This document shows, in pieces, positions 31,209 through 38,864 of a stretch of DNA of 64,000 nucleotides. A model generated the notes under the pieces. It was not told the origin of the DNA. It was given only the letters and a program-made list of their open reading frames with translations, and made no database searches. Both the position numbers and the translations under genes were made by a program. Numbering within the stretch: the stretch's first letter is position 1; the number at the start of each line of letters is the position of its first letter. Where the stretch lies: the NCBI RefSeq assembly GCF_016482685.1, contig NZ_JACYHF010000020.1:1-64000 (forward strand), given 5' to 3'. The stretch comes from Streptomyces sp. DSM 110735 (GTDB taxonomy: Bacteria > Actinomycetota > Actinomycetes > Streptomycetales > Streptomycetaceae).

Positions 31209-31880
31209 GTGACCGCCGAGTCGCCCCAGCCCGCAGACGTGTCCGACGACGACAAGTCGCATGTGCCCCCGCTGACGACCCGTGTCGTCATCGCGGAGGA
31301 CGAGGCGCTGATCCGGCTCGATCTGAAAGAGATGCTGGAGGAGGAGGGCTACACGGTCGTAGGCGAGGCAGCCGACGGTGAGCAGGCCGTGGAGCTGGCC
31401 CGGGAGCACAAGCCGGACCTGGTGATCCTGGACGTGAAGATGCCGAAGCTCGACGGCATCTCGGCGGCCGAGAAGATCGCCGAGGAGTCCATCGCCCCGG
31501 TCCTGATGCTGACCGCGTTCTCGCAGCGCGACCTCGTGGAGCGCGCCCGCGACGCCGGTGCCATGGCCTACCTGGTGAAGCCCTTCAGCAAGAGCGACGT
31601 GGTCCCGGCCATCGAGATGGCCGTCTCCCGCTTCACCGAGCTGCGCCAACTGGAGCAGGAGGTCGCGGACCTCACTCAGCGCCTGGAGACCCGCAAGCTG
31701 GTGGACCGCGCGAAGTCGATCCTGCAGACGGAGTACGGCCTGTCCGAGCCCGCCGCGTTCCGCTGGATCCAGAAGACCTCGATGGACCGCCGCCTGTCGA
31801 TGCAGCAGGTCGCGGAGGCGGTCATCGCGGACGACAACGAGAAGAAGTCGTCCAAGAAGAAGGACAAGGACAAGGACTGA
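31209..31880 (+). CDS. pdtaR: ANTAR-domain response regulator (PdtaR-like)
   Basis: A 223-residue response regulator with an N-terminal receiver (phospho-acceptor Asp75 in LVILDVKMPK, acidic pocket around E30-D31, Lys in YLVKPFSKSD) and a C-terminal ANTAR domain (about 145-205) that binds paired RNA hairpins to relieve transcription termination. The tail is Lys/Asp-rich. In mycobacteria its partner kinase PdtaS is encoded elsewhere, and none is adjacent here. The GTG start has GGAG upstream. It is convergent with livF across a strong terminator. Confidence 0.9.
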   Translation: MTAESPQPADVSDDDKSHVPPLTTRVVIAEDEALIRLDLKEMLEEEGYTVVGEAADGEQAVELAREHKPDLVILDVKMPKLDGISAAEKIAEESIAPVLMLTAFSQRDLVERARDAGAMAYLVKPFSKSDVVPAIEMAVSRFTELRQLEQEVADLTQRLETRKLVDRAKSILQTEYGLSEPAAFRWIQKTSMDRRLSMQQVAEAVIADDNEKKSSKKKDKDKD

Positions 31881-31898
31881 CCCCCGGTCCACGTGACG

Positions 31899-31931
31899 AG
31901 GCCCGCGCCCCCGGGAGGGGAGCGCGGGCCT
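31899..31931. terminator. Bidirectional terminator between pdtaR and livF
   Basis: A perfect 10-base-pair stem (31899-31908 with 31922-31931) with a 13-base loop lies in the short gap between convergent genes. Confidence 0.8.
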
Positions 31932-31946
31932 CTGTCGTACGACGGA

Positions 31947-32663
31947 TCAGTCCTCGCCGAGGTACGCCTTCCGCACCGACTCGTCGTGCAGCAGGTCCTG
32001 CCCGCTGCCGGAGAGCGTGATGTTGCCGATCTCCATGACGTAGCCCCGGTCGGCGAGCGAGAGCGCCGCCTGGGCGTTCTGCTCGACCAGGAGGATGGTC
32101 GTGCCCTGGGACTTCAGCTCGGCGATCGTCGCCATGATCTTCTGCATCATGATCGGCGAGAGCCCCATGGAGGGCTCGTCCAGCATCAGCAGCTTGGGCT
32201 GGGACATCAGCGCCCGCCCCATGGCCAGCATCTGCTGCTCACCGCCCGAGAGGGTGCCCGCGGCCTGCTTGCGGCGTTCCCCGAGGATGGGGAAGAGGTC
32301 GTAGGCGCGCTGGATGTCCTTCTCGATGCCGTCCTTGTCCTTGCGGAGGAAGGCGCCGAGCTGGAGGTTCTCGGTGATGCTGAGGCGCGGGAAGATGTGC
32401 CGGCCTTCGGGGGAGTGGGCGAGCCCGAGGGCGACGATCTTGTGCGCGGGGACTCCGGTGAGCGGCTCGCCCTCGAAGAGGATCTTGCCCGAGGTGGGCT
32501 TGAGCAGTCCGGACAGGGTGCGCAGGGTGGTCGTCTTGCCGGCGCCGTTGGTGCCGATGAGGGTGACGACCTGGCCGGCTTCGACGCTGAACGAGATGCC
32601 CTTGACGGCCTCGATCTTGCCGTAGGCGACCCTGAGGTCCTCGACCTCCAGCAGTGCGGTCAC
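31947..32663 (-). CDS. livF: Branched-chain amino acid ABC transporter ATPase LivF
   Basis: A 238-residue ATPase of the HAAT family. Walker A is GTNGAGKTT, the ABC signature is LSGGEQQ, Walker B is KLLMLDEPSMGL and the switch His is replaced by the family-typical Q (VEQNAQ). It works with LivG to power import through LivH and LivM. The GTG start overlaps the livG stop by four bases and has AGGGAG upstream. It is the last gene of livKHMGF. Confidence 0.93.
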   Translation of the reverse strand: MTALLEVEDLRVAYGKIEAVKGISFSVEAGQVVTLIGTNGAGKTTTLRTLSGLLKPTSGKILFEGEPLTGVPAHKIVALGLAHSPEGRHIFPRLSITENLQLGAFLRKDKDGIEKDIQRAYDLFPILGERRKQAAGTLSGGEQQMLAMGRALMSQPKLLMLDEPSMGLSPIMMQKIMATIAELKSQGTTILLVEQNAQAALSLADRGYVMEIGNITLSGSGQDLLHDESVRKAYLGED

Positions 32664-33631
32664 GGGGTCTCTCCCTTGGTGGTGCTGTTCTCCGTCCCGG
32701 AGGCGTCCTCGGCGTCGCGGGCCTCGGCGGCGGGCGCGTCGGGCTCGGTGTCCTCGGTCCCGGTGTCCTCGGTCCCGGTGTCCTCGGCGGTGGCCTCCTC
32801 GCGGTCCTCCTGCGCGGCCGTCTCGGCGGCTTCGACCTCCGCCGCCTCCGCCTCGCCGGGGTCGCCCTCGAAGGGTTCGCCGAGGTAGGCGGCGACGACG
32901 CGCTCGTCGGCCTGGACGACGTCGGAGGTGCCTTCGACGAGCTTCTCGCCCTGGACGAGCACGGCGACCCGGTCGCAGAGGTTGAAGATGAAGCGCATGT
33001 CGTGCTCGATGACGAGGACGGCGATGCCCTTGTCGCGGATGGCGAAGACGAGTTCCTCGGTGGTCCGGGTCTCCTGCGGGTTCATGCCGGCGGTGGGCTC
33101 GTCGAGGAGAAGCAGTCCGGGCTCGCTGGCCAGTGCGCGGGCGATCTCCAGTTTGCGCTGCTCGCCGTAGGGGAGGTTGCGCGCGAGGTGGTCGCGTTTG
33201 GCGGCGAGGCCGACGAACTCGAGGAGTTCCATGGCCTTGGCCTCGGACTCCTTCTCGGCCTTGCGGAAGCCGGGTCCGCGCAGCAGCGCGGACCACAGTC
33301 CCTCCTTGGTGCGGGTGTGGCGGCCGACGAGGACGTTCTCCAGGACGGTCATGTTGGCGAAGAGCCGGATGTTCTGGAAGGTGCGGGCGATGCCTGCCTG
33401 GGTGACCAGGTGGGGCTTGGGCGGGAGGACCTTGCCCTGGTAGGCGACCGTGCCCTCGGTGGGGACGTAGAGGCCGGTGAGGCAGTTGAAGAAGGTGGTC
33501 TTCCCGGCGCCGTTGGGGCCGATGAGGCCCACGATCTCGCCGCTGTTGACGGTGAAGTCGACGGAGCGGACGGCGGTCAGGCCGCCGAAGCGCATGGTGA
33601 CGTCACGGGCTTCGAGTACAGGTGTCGTCAT
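32660..33631 (-). CDS. livG: Branched-chain amino acid ABC transporter ATPase LivG, acidic tail
   Basis: A 323-residue LivG-type ATPase with Walker A GPNGAGKTT, signature LPYGEQRK, Walker B LLLLDEPTAGMN and switch EHDM. After the usual end near AAYLGEPFEG there is an extra tail of about 65 residues rich in Glu, Asp, Ala and Thr, with a repeated GTEDT unit. The tail is absent from ordinary LivG and is encoded partly by a 15-base tandem repeat. It may be a disordered interaction segment or neutral slippage. The gene lies six bases after livM. Confidence 0.93.
   Translation of the reverse strand: MTTPVLEARDVTMRFGGLTAVRSVDFTVNSGEIVGLIGPNGAGKTTFFNCLTGLYVPTEGTVAYQGKVLPPKPHLVTQAGIARTFQNIRLFANMTVLENVLVGRHTRTKEGLWSALLRGPGFRKAEKESEAKAMELLEFVGLAAKRDHLARNLPYGEQRKLEIARALASEPGLLLLDEPTAGMNPQETRTTEELVFAIRDKGIAVLVIEHDMRFIFNLCDRVAVLVQGEKLVEGTSDVVQADERVVAAYLGEPFEGDPGEAEAAEVEAAETAAQEDREEATAEDTGTEDTGTEDTEPDAPAAEARDAEDASGTENSTTKGETP
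32747..32787. repeat. 15-bp tandem repeat in the livG tail
   Basis: About 2.7 copies of a 15-base unit (ggtgtcctcggtccc) start at 32747, 32762 and 32777. They keep frame and encode the GTEDT repeat of the acidic tail. Confidence 0.85.
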
Positions 33632-33637
33632 GGTGCG

Positions 33638-35452
33638 TCACGCCCCTGCCTGGGTGGGGGCCGGTTCGTCGGTGAGTGTTTTCTGGGCGGGTACGTCGAG
33701 CTGGCCGGTCTCGTGGAATTCGAGCTGGCGGCGGCGGTTGGCGATGATGCCTTCCGGCCGGAACCGCATCAGCAGGACGAGGGCGACACCGAAGGCGAGC
33801 AGTTCGTAGTTCTGGAGGAACTGGAGCTTCTCGGGGACCAGGTAGAGGACGCTGGCGCCGAGGAGGGGTCCGCTGACGGTGCCCATGCCGCCGAGGACGA
33901 CGGCGGCCAGCAGGAAGGCGGAGTTGGGCGGGGCTGCTCCGGCGAACTGGTACGGCTGCGGGTTGACGCTGAAGTTGACGTGGGCCATCACGGTGCCCGC
34001 GAGTCCGGCGAGGGAGGCGCCGAGGGCGAAGGCGATGAGCTTGACCCGGAAGCCGTTGATGCCCATGGCGGTGGCGGCGGTCTCGTCCTCGCGGATGGCG
34101 ATCCAGGAGCGGCCGATGCGGGAGTCGGCGGCGCGGGTGAAGACGAGGACGACGATCGCGGTGACGATGAGCATGAGGAACAGGTAGTTGGCGAATCTGC
34201 CCAGGGTGAATCCGGCGATCTGGTGGGATGCGCCGAGGTTGAACCCGAAGATGTCGAGGTCGGGGATCTGGGTGATGCCGTTGGGGCCGCGGGTGATGTT
34301 GGGGCCGGAGTCGCCGTCGAGGTTGTTGACGGTGATGCGGAAGATCTCACCGAAGCCGAGGGTGACGATGGCCAGGTAGTCGCCGCGCAGGCGGAGGGTG
34401 GGGGCGCCGATGAGGACGCCGAAGATCAGCGAGGCGGCCATGCCGGTGAGGGCGGCTGCCCAGAAGGGGAAGTGGACGCCGGAGAAGCGGGAGTACTCGG
34501 AGCCGGAGACGAGGGCGGCGGCGTAGGCGCCGACGCCGAGGAAGGCGACGTATCCGAGGTCGAGCAGTCCGGTGAGGCCGACGACGATGTTGAGGCCGAG
34601 GGCGACGGTGGCGAAGATCAGGATGTTGACGCCGACGTTGGCGTTGTGGTCGTCGCTCTGGGTGAAGGGGAAGACGGCGGCTGCGGCGAAGGCGAGGGCG
34701 GCCGAGAAGCCCTTGTGGCGGGCGGAGACGGTCGCGTAGCGGTCGAGCAGGCCGGCGTGGACGAGGGCGACGGCGCCGAAGCCGACGGCGATGAGGTAGC
34801 CGATGAAGGTCTCGCTGGCCTCGTTGTCGATGCCGATGCCGTAGGTGAAGACGACCAGTGCGAGCGCGGTGCCGACGGTGATGGCGAGGCGGTCGGTCAG
34901 CGGGCTGCCGGTGGTGGGTCGGGGGGTGGCGGGCTTGGCGAGTCGCAGGGCGCCGAGTGCGCCGATGACGGGGCGTCGGGTCCAGGCGGGCGGGTTGTCG
35001 TCGTCGGCGGGGCGGTCCAGTGGCAGGGCGAGGGCGCCGAGCAGCAGGAGGAGTGCGCCCGCCGCGGCGACGAAGCCGCCGGGGTCGACGTTGACGAGGC
35101 CGCCGAGGTCGACGGAGATGGCGATGACGGTGAACCAGACGACGGCGAAGGTGCCGGTGGCGAGCAGGGCGAGGGTGTTGCCGCTGCCGCTGGGGTTGAT
35201 CCGGTTCAGGCCGGGGATGTTGTAGCCGCTGAGGGTGTAGACGAGGGCGATGGCGGCGAGGGTGAGGGTGATGACCTGGAGTCCGGCGGGGTAGCCGTAG
35301 ACGGTGAGGTCGCCGGGGAATTCGTCGGTCCAGGTCCAGGAGAGGAACGTGGAGGCGATGGTGAGGACGGCTCCTGCGGCGGCCAGGGGCCGGGCGAGGG
35401 TGCGCGGGAGCGGGACCAGCGAGGTCTGCTTGGTGTCGGTCATGTCGCTCAC
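33638..35452 (-). CDS. livM: Branched-chain amino acid ABC transporter permease LivM
   Basis: A 604-residue permease with about 13 hydrophobic segments. The C-terminal half holds the LivM core: NIVVGLTGLLDLGYVAFLGVGAYAAA and the coupling loop SWIAIREDETAATAMGIN. The N-terminal half adds several extra membrane helices, making it larger than the E. coli protein. The GTG start at 35452 gives a 4-base overlap with livH; an ATG three codons later is an alternative. Confidence 0.9.
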   Translation of the reverse strand: MSDMTDTKQTSLVPLPRTLARPLAAAGAVLTIASTFLSWTWTDEFPGDLTVYGYPAGLQVITLTLAAIALVYTLSGYNIPGLNRINPSGSGNTLALLATGTFAVVWFTVIAISVDLGGLVNVDPGGFVAAAGALLLLLGALALPLDRPADDDNPPAWTRRPVIGALGALRLAKPATPRPTTGSPLTDRLAITVGTALALVVFTYGIGIDNEASETFIGYLIAVGFGAVALVHAGLLDRYATVSARHKGFSAALAFAAAAVFPFTQSDDHNANVGVNILIFATVALGLNIVVGLTGLLDLGYVAFLGVGAYAAALVSGSEYSRFSGVHFPFWAAALTGMAASLIFGVLIGAPTLRLRGDYLAIVTLGFGEIFRITVNNLDGDSGPNITRGPNGITQIPDLDIFGFNLGASHQIAGFTLGRFANYLFLMLIVTAIVVLVFTRAADSRIGRSWIAIREDETAATAMGINGFRVKLIAFALGASLAGLAGTVMAHVNFSVNPQPYQFAGAAPPNSAFLLAAVVLGGMGTVSGPLLGASVLYLVPEKLQFLQNYELLAFGVALVLLMRFRPEGIIANRRRQLEFHETGQLDVPAQKTLTDEPAPTQAGA

Positions 35453-36378
35453 GCCCTGTCCGCGACGCGTTCTCCGAGCAGACCTTGTGGTCTGAACAGG
35501 AGGACGAGGATGAGGAGGACGAAGGCCCATACGGCCGCCCAGCCGCCGCCGCCGAGCTGCTGCATGCCGGGGATGTCGGCGATGTAGGCGGTGGCCATGG
35601 CTTCGGCGACGCCGAGGACGAGTCCGCCGAGCATGGCGCCGTAGATGTTGCCGATGCCGCCGAGGACGGCCGCGGTGAATGCCTTGAGGCCGGCGATGAA
35701 GCCCATGTCGTAGGAGACGGAGCCGTACTTGAGGCCGTAGGAGAGACCGGCGACGGCGGCGAAGAAGCCGCCGATGGCGAAGGCGATGACGATGATGCGG
35801 TTGGTGTCGATGCCCATGAGCTGGGCGGTGTCCGGGTCCTGGGCGGTGGCCTGCATGGCGCGGCCGGTGCGGGAGAGGCGGACGAAGAGGGCGAGGACGG
35901 CCATGCAGAGCGGGGCGGCGATGATGAGGAAGACGTCGCCGCTCTGGACGGTGACCGAGCCGAGGTGCAGCGGGCCGAAGGGCAACTGGGGGAAGACGCG
36001 GGCGGACTTGGCGTCCGGGTAGAGGTTGAAGACGAGCTGCTGAAGGGCGAGGGAGAGGCCGATCGCGGTGATCAGTGGCGCGAGGCGGGGTGCCCCGCGC
36101 AGCGGGCGGTAGGCGAAGCGCTCGGCGCCGACGGCGATGAGCACGGCGACCAGGGCGCCGCCGATGAGCATCGCCGGCAGGGCAATCCACATGGATATGC
36201 CGTCCGGCAGGGCGAGGTAGACCGTGAGGGCTCCGAAGCCGCCGGTCATGAAGATCTCGCCGTGGGCGAAGTTGATGAGCTGGACGATGCCGTACACCAT
36301 CGTGTAGCCGATGGCGATGAGCCCGTACATCGAGCCGAGGAACAGCCCGTTGGCCAGCTGCTGCGGCAGGGTGTTCAC
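35449..36378 (-). CDS. livH: Branched-chain amino acid ABC transporter permease LivH
   Basis: A 309-residue permease with eight or so membrane helices. GLFLGSMYGLIAIGYTMVYGIVQLINFAHGE is the family N-terminal signature, and RAMQATAQDPDTAQLMGID is the coupling helix that meets the ATPases. The GTG start is fixed by GGAGG seven bases upstream. A hairpin separates it from livK, which probably keeps the permease level below that of the binding protein. Confidence 0.93.
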   Translation of the reverse strand: MNTLPQQLANGLFLGSMYGLIAIGYTMVYGIVQLINFAHGEIFMTGGFGALTVYLALPDGISMWIALPAMLIGGALVAVLIAVGAERFAYRPLRGAPRLAPLITAIGLSLALQQLVFNLYPDAKSARVFPQLPFGPLHLGSVTVQSGDVFLIIAAPLCMAVLALFVRLSRTGRAMQATAQDPDTAQLMGIDTNRIIVIAFAIGGFFAAVAGLSYGLKYGSVSYDMGFIAGLKAFTAAVLGGIGNIYGAMLGGLVLGVAEAMATAYIADIPGMQQLGGGGWAAVWAFVLLILVLLFRPQGLLGERVADRA

Positions 36379-36429
36379 CGCATGGCCTCCATGGGGTGGG
36401 GAGAGTTGGGGTGGGTCGGGGTAGAGCGC

Positions 36430-36467
36430 GGGCCGCGCGGTGACGTCTGGTGTACGCCGCGCGGCCC
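36430..36467 (-). promoter_or_regulatory. Intercistronic hairpin between livK and livH
   Basis: A perfect 11-base-pair GC stem (36430-36440 with 36457-36467) with a 16-base loop lies in the 116-base gap. Such hairpins after binding-protein genes act as partial terminators or protect the upstream message. Confidence 0.7.
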
Positions 36468-36494
36468 TGGTGCTGCGGGGTGGTGTGGCCGGGT

Positions 36495-37718
36495 TTACTT
36501 CGGGTTGGCCACGCCGCTCTTGACGGACTTCCACTCGCCCTTGGTGACCTGGTAGACGGTGAGCTGCTTGTTGGTGGTGTCGCCGTACTGGTCGAACGAG
36601 ATCTTGCCGGAGATGCCGTCGAAGGAGCTCTTCTGGACGCCGTCGACGACCTGCTGGCGGGCGTCGGAGGGGATCTTTCCGTCCTTCACGGCCTGGCCGA
36701 CGGCCTTGATGATGGCGGTGGTGGCGTCGTAGGAGTACGAGCCGTAGGTGCCGTAGTCGCCGGGGTACTTCTTGGCCTTGTAGGTGGCGACGAAGTCCTT
36801 GGCGGCGGGCAGGGTGTCGACGGGGACGCCGATGGAGGTGACGAGGTCGCCCTCGGCGGCCTTGCCTGCGGTCTTGATGTAGGTCGGGGTGAACATGCCG
36901 TCGCCGCCGAAGAGCGGGATCTTGGCGCCGGCGTCCTTGAGCTGCTTGGTGAGGACCTGGGACTCGTCGTACTGGCCGCCGTAGTAGAGCAGGTCGGCGC
37001 CGGAGTTCTTGATCTTCGTGGCGAGGGTGGAGAAGTCGCGGTCGCCCACGTTGACGTGGTCGGTGCCGACGACCTTGCCGCCCTGCTTGGCGAACTGCTC
37101 CTTGAAGATCTTGGAGAGGCCGGCGCCGTAGGTCTGCTTGTCGTCGACGACGAAGGCTTTCTTCTTCTTGAGGCCGTTGTAGGCGTAGTCCGCGGCGAAG
37201 GCGCCCTGGAGCTCGTCGGTGGTGGCGGTGCGGAAGTACGTCTTGTACGGGCGGGACTTGCTGGTCTGCCAGTTCTTGCCCTGGGTCAGCTCGGGAGCGG
37301 TGTTGGAGGGCGAGATCTGGACCAGGTTGGCGGTGGCCAGGACCTGCTGCATCTGGGTGGCCACGCCGGAGTTGAGCGGGCCGACGACGCCGAGGACGCT
37401 CTTGTCGGCGACGAGCTGCGAGGCGTTCTGCTGGCCGGTGGCCGGGAGCGCCTTGTCGTCGAGGGCGTGGATCTTGAAGGTGACGCCGGGAACGGCCTTG
37501 TTCTTGTTGGCGTCGTCCACGGCGATCTGCGCGCCGTACTGAATTCCGAGGCCGGTGGCGGAGTTCTGGCCGGTGAGCGGGGCGTCGACGCCGATCGTCA
37601 CCGTCACGTTGCCGCTGTCGCCGCTCTTGCTGTCCTTGTCACGGGAACCACAGGCGGTGAGAGTCAGAGCTCCGGTGGTCAGCACGGAGGTAAGAATCAC
37701 CAGAGAACGCTGTCGCAC
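36495..37718 (-). CDS. livK: Branched-chain amino acid-binding lipoprotein LivK
   Basis: A 407-residue solute-binding lipoprotein. The signal peptide VRQRSLVILTSVLTTGALTLTAC ends in the lipobox LTAC, with lipidated Cys23. The periplasmic-binding fold follows (VTIGVDAPLTGQN, then GVVGPLNSGVATQM and QISPSNTAPELT). The GTG start is chosen because AAGGA lies about seven bases upstream and it begins a proper signal peptide; an ATG 33 bases earlier would add charged residues. It heads the transporter operon and should be made in excess. Confidence 0.93.
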   Translation of the reverse strand: MRQRSLVILTSVLTTGALTLTACGSRDKDSKSGDSGNVTVTIGVDAPLTGQNSATGLGIQYGAQIAVDDANKNKAVPGVTFKIHALDDKALPATGQQNASQLVADKSVLGVVGPLNSGVATQMQQVLATANLVQISPSNTAPELTQGKNWQTSKSRPYKTYFRTATTDELQGAFAADYAYNGLKKKKAFVVDDKQTYGAGLSKIFKEQFAKQGGKVVGTDHVNVGDRDFSTLATKIKNSGADLLYYGGQYDESQVLTKQLKDAGAKIPLFGGDGMFTPTYIKTAGKAAEGDLVTSIGVPVDTLPAAKDFVATYKAKKYPGDYGTYGSYSYDATTAIIKAVGQAVKDGKIPSDARQQVVDGVQKSSFDGISGKISFDQYGDTTNKQLTVYQVTKGEWKSVKSGVANPK

Positions 37719-38289
37719 AATCGATCCTTTCCGCAGGCACAGCCCTCCCATGGAACGGAGAGCGACGGGTGCCGCGCCGGTACCGAACTCCCGTTGGAGC
37801 GGTGACTGGCCGTGACTCTAAGCGTGTGTGGGGAACGTGGAGGAGGGTCTGACGAATGCTGTGACGCTCTTGTTATGACACGAGGTAATGCAGAGCGGTA
37901 CGCGGTGGGGGAAAGGCAGGAATTCGATCCGGTTCGCCCCGTCCACATCGTGAGAACTCGCAGGAACCGCCCTCAAGTGTTCAGGCGTCTCAAGGGTTTT
38001 GCTGATGACGGGAGTCTGGTTGCCGCAGGTGACATTCGTGGCCCCGATGATCTGCGGGACAGATCGGGAACGCGGTGCGGAACGGGAATCCGTATTGCGT
38101 GCGTATTACGCAGCGTTACTTTCAGGGAAATGGTTGGGCGTCTTCCGCTTTCCCGGAATTCGGTCATATGCGGGCACGACGAGGGCCGGGGGCCCGCCCC
38201 GCCGGTGCTCCGGACGGCGCGGACCCCCGGCCCTGACGCTTCATCAATTCATGAGTACGGACGGCCACGTGGTCCCGTCCGCGGGATGA
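37719..38289. other. Long region upstream of livK, lower GC, no gene supported
   Basis: A 571-base gap between livK and the thioesterase gene. It holds the livK promoter and the thioesterase terminator. About 37850-38180 has clearly lower GC and more A/T at every position than the genes around it. Open frames of up to 187 codons on the plus strand do not show the strong third-position GC bias, so I do not call them. A long leader or an unannotated small RNA is possible. Confidence 0.5.
38182..38234 (-). terminator. Terminator of the thioesterase gene
   Basis: A perfect 11-base-pair stem (38182-38192 with 38224-38234) encloses 31 bases that can form a second GC stem. It lies 55 bases downstream of the minus-strand gene's stop. 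Confidence 0.75.
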
Positions 38290-38763
38290 TCAGCCCTCGG
38301 CGCCGCCCGGTCGCGCGTCCCGCAGCAGGCAGGTCAGCCGGGCCGTGCAGACCCGGCGTCCCTCCTCGTCGCTGATCACGATCTCGTACGTCGCCGTCGT
38401 GCGTCCCCGGTGCACCGGGGTGGCCACGCCGGTCACCAGACCGGAGCGCACGCCCCGGTGGTGGGTGCAGTTCAGGTCCACGCCCACCGCGATCTTCGAG
38501 CTGCCGCCGTGCAGCATGGCGCCGACCGAGCCCAGGGTCTCGGCGAGCACGGCCGAGGCGCCGCCGTGCAGCAGCCCGTACGGCTGGGTGTTGCCCTCGA
38601 CCGGCATGGTGGCCACCACCCGGTCCGGGGCCGCCTCCAGGATCTGCACACCCATCCGCGTGCCGAGGTGACCCGCCGAGAACAGCGCGGGCAGGTCCAC
38701 ACCGAGCGCCGCGTACTCGTCGATGATCTCCTGCGGGAATTTCACCTGCTGCTGCTCACCCAT
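38290..38763 (-). CDS. Hotdog-fold thioesterase (PaaI family)
   Basis: A 157-residue hotdog thioesterase that should hydrolyse an acyl- or aryl-CoA. The signature PYGLLHGGASAVLAETLGS contains the conserved HGG and the downstream acidic residue used for catalysis, and GVDLNCTHHRGVRSG follows. It stands alone with its own terminator. A 16-base palindrome lies upstream and may be a TetR-type operator. The specific CoA ester is unknown. Confidence 0.88.
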   Translation of the reverse strand: MGEQQQVKFPQEIIDEYAALGVDLPALFSAGHLGTRMGVQILEAAPDRVVATMPVEGNTQPYGLLHGGASAVLAETLGSVGAMLHGGSSKIAVGVDLNCTHHRGVRSGLVTGVATPVHRGRTTATYEIVISDEEGRRVCTARLTCLLRDARPGGAEG

Positions 38764-38826
38764 GGTCCGGCTCCGTTCTCGCCACGCCCGTCCGACGGCA
38801 CGTCCCCGTCTCCGTCGGCATGTTCC

Positions 38827-38846
38827 CTGTCTGTCTGTCTGTCTGT
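38827..38846. repeat. Five CTGT tetranucleotide repeats
   Basis: Five exact copies of CTGT occupy 38827-38846 between the thioesterase start and the palindrome. The array is in the presumed thioesterase promoter or leader and could vary in length. Confidence 0.9.
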
Positions 38847-38848
38847 CG

Positions 38849-38864
38849 CTGAGCGAACGCTCAG
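38849..38864. promoter_or_regulatory. TetR-like palindromic operator
   Basis: CTGAGCG-AA-CGCTCAG is a perfect palindrome with seven-base arms. It overlaps the oxidoreductase stop codon and lies about 90 bases upstream of the thioesterase start. TetR-family repressors of acyl-CoA metabolism often bind such GC palindromes; the regulator is not in the window. Confidence 0.5.

Noticed and set aside
32654..35587. A 977-codon open frame on the plus strand opposite livG and livM
   Set aside because: It is a Gly/Glu/Asp-rich shadow of the liv genes caused by high third-position GC, with no domain or ribosome site.
37812..38375. Plus-strand open frame of 187 codons upstream of livK
   Set aside because: It lacks the strong GC third-position bias of real genes here, has no ribosome site or motif, and runs into the thioesterase terminator.
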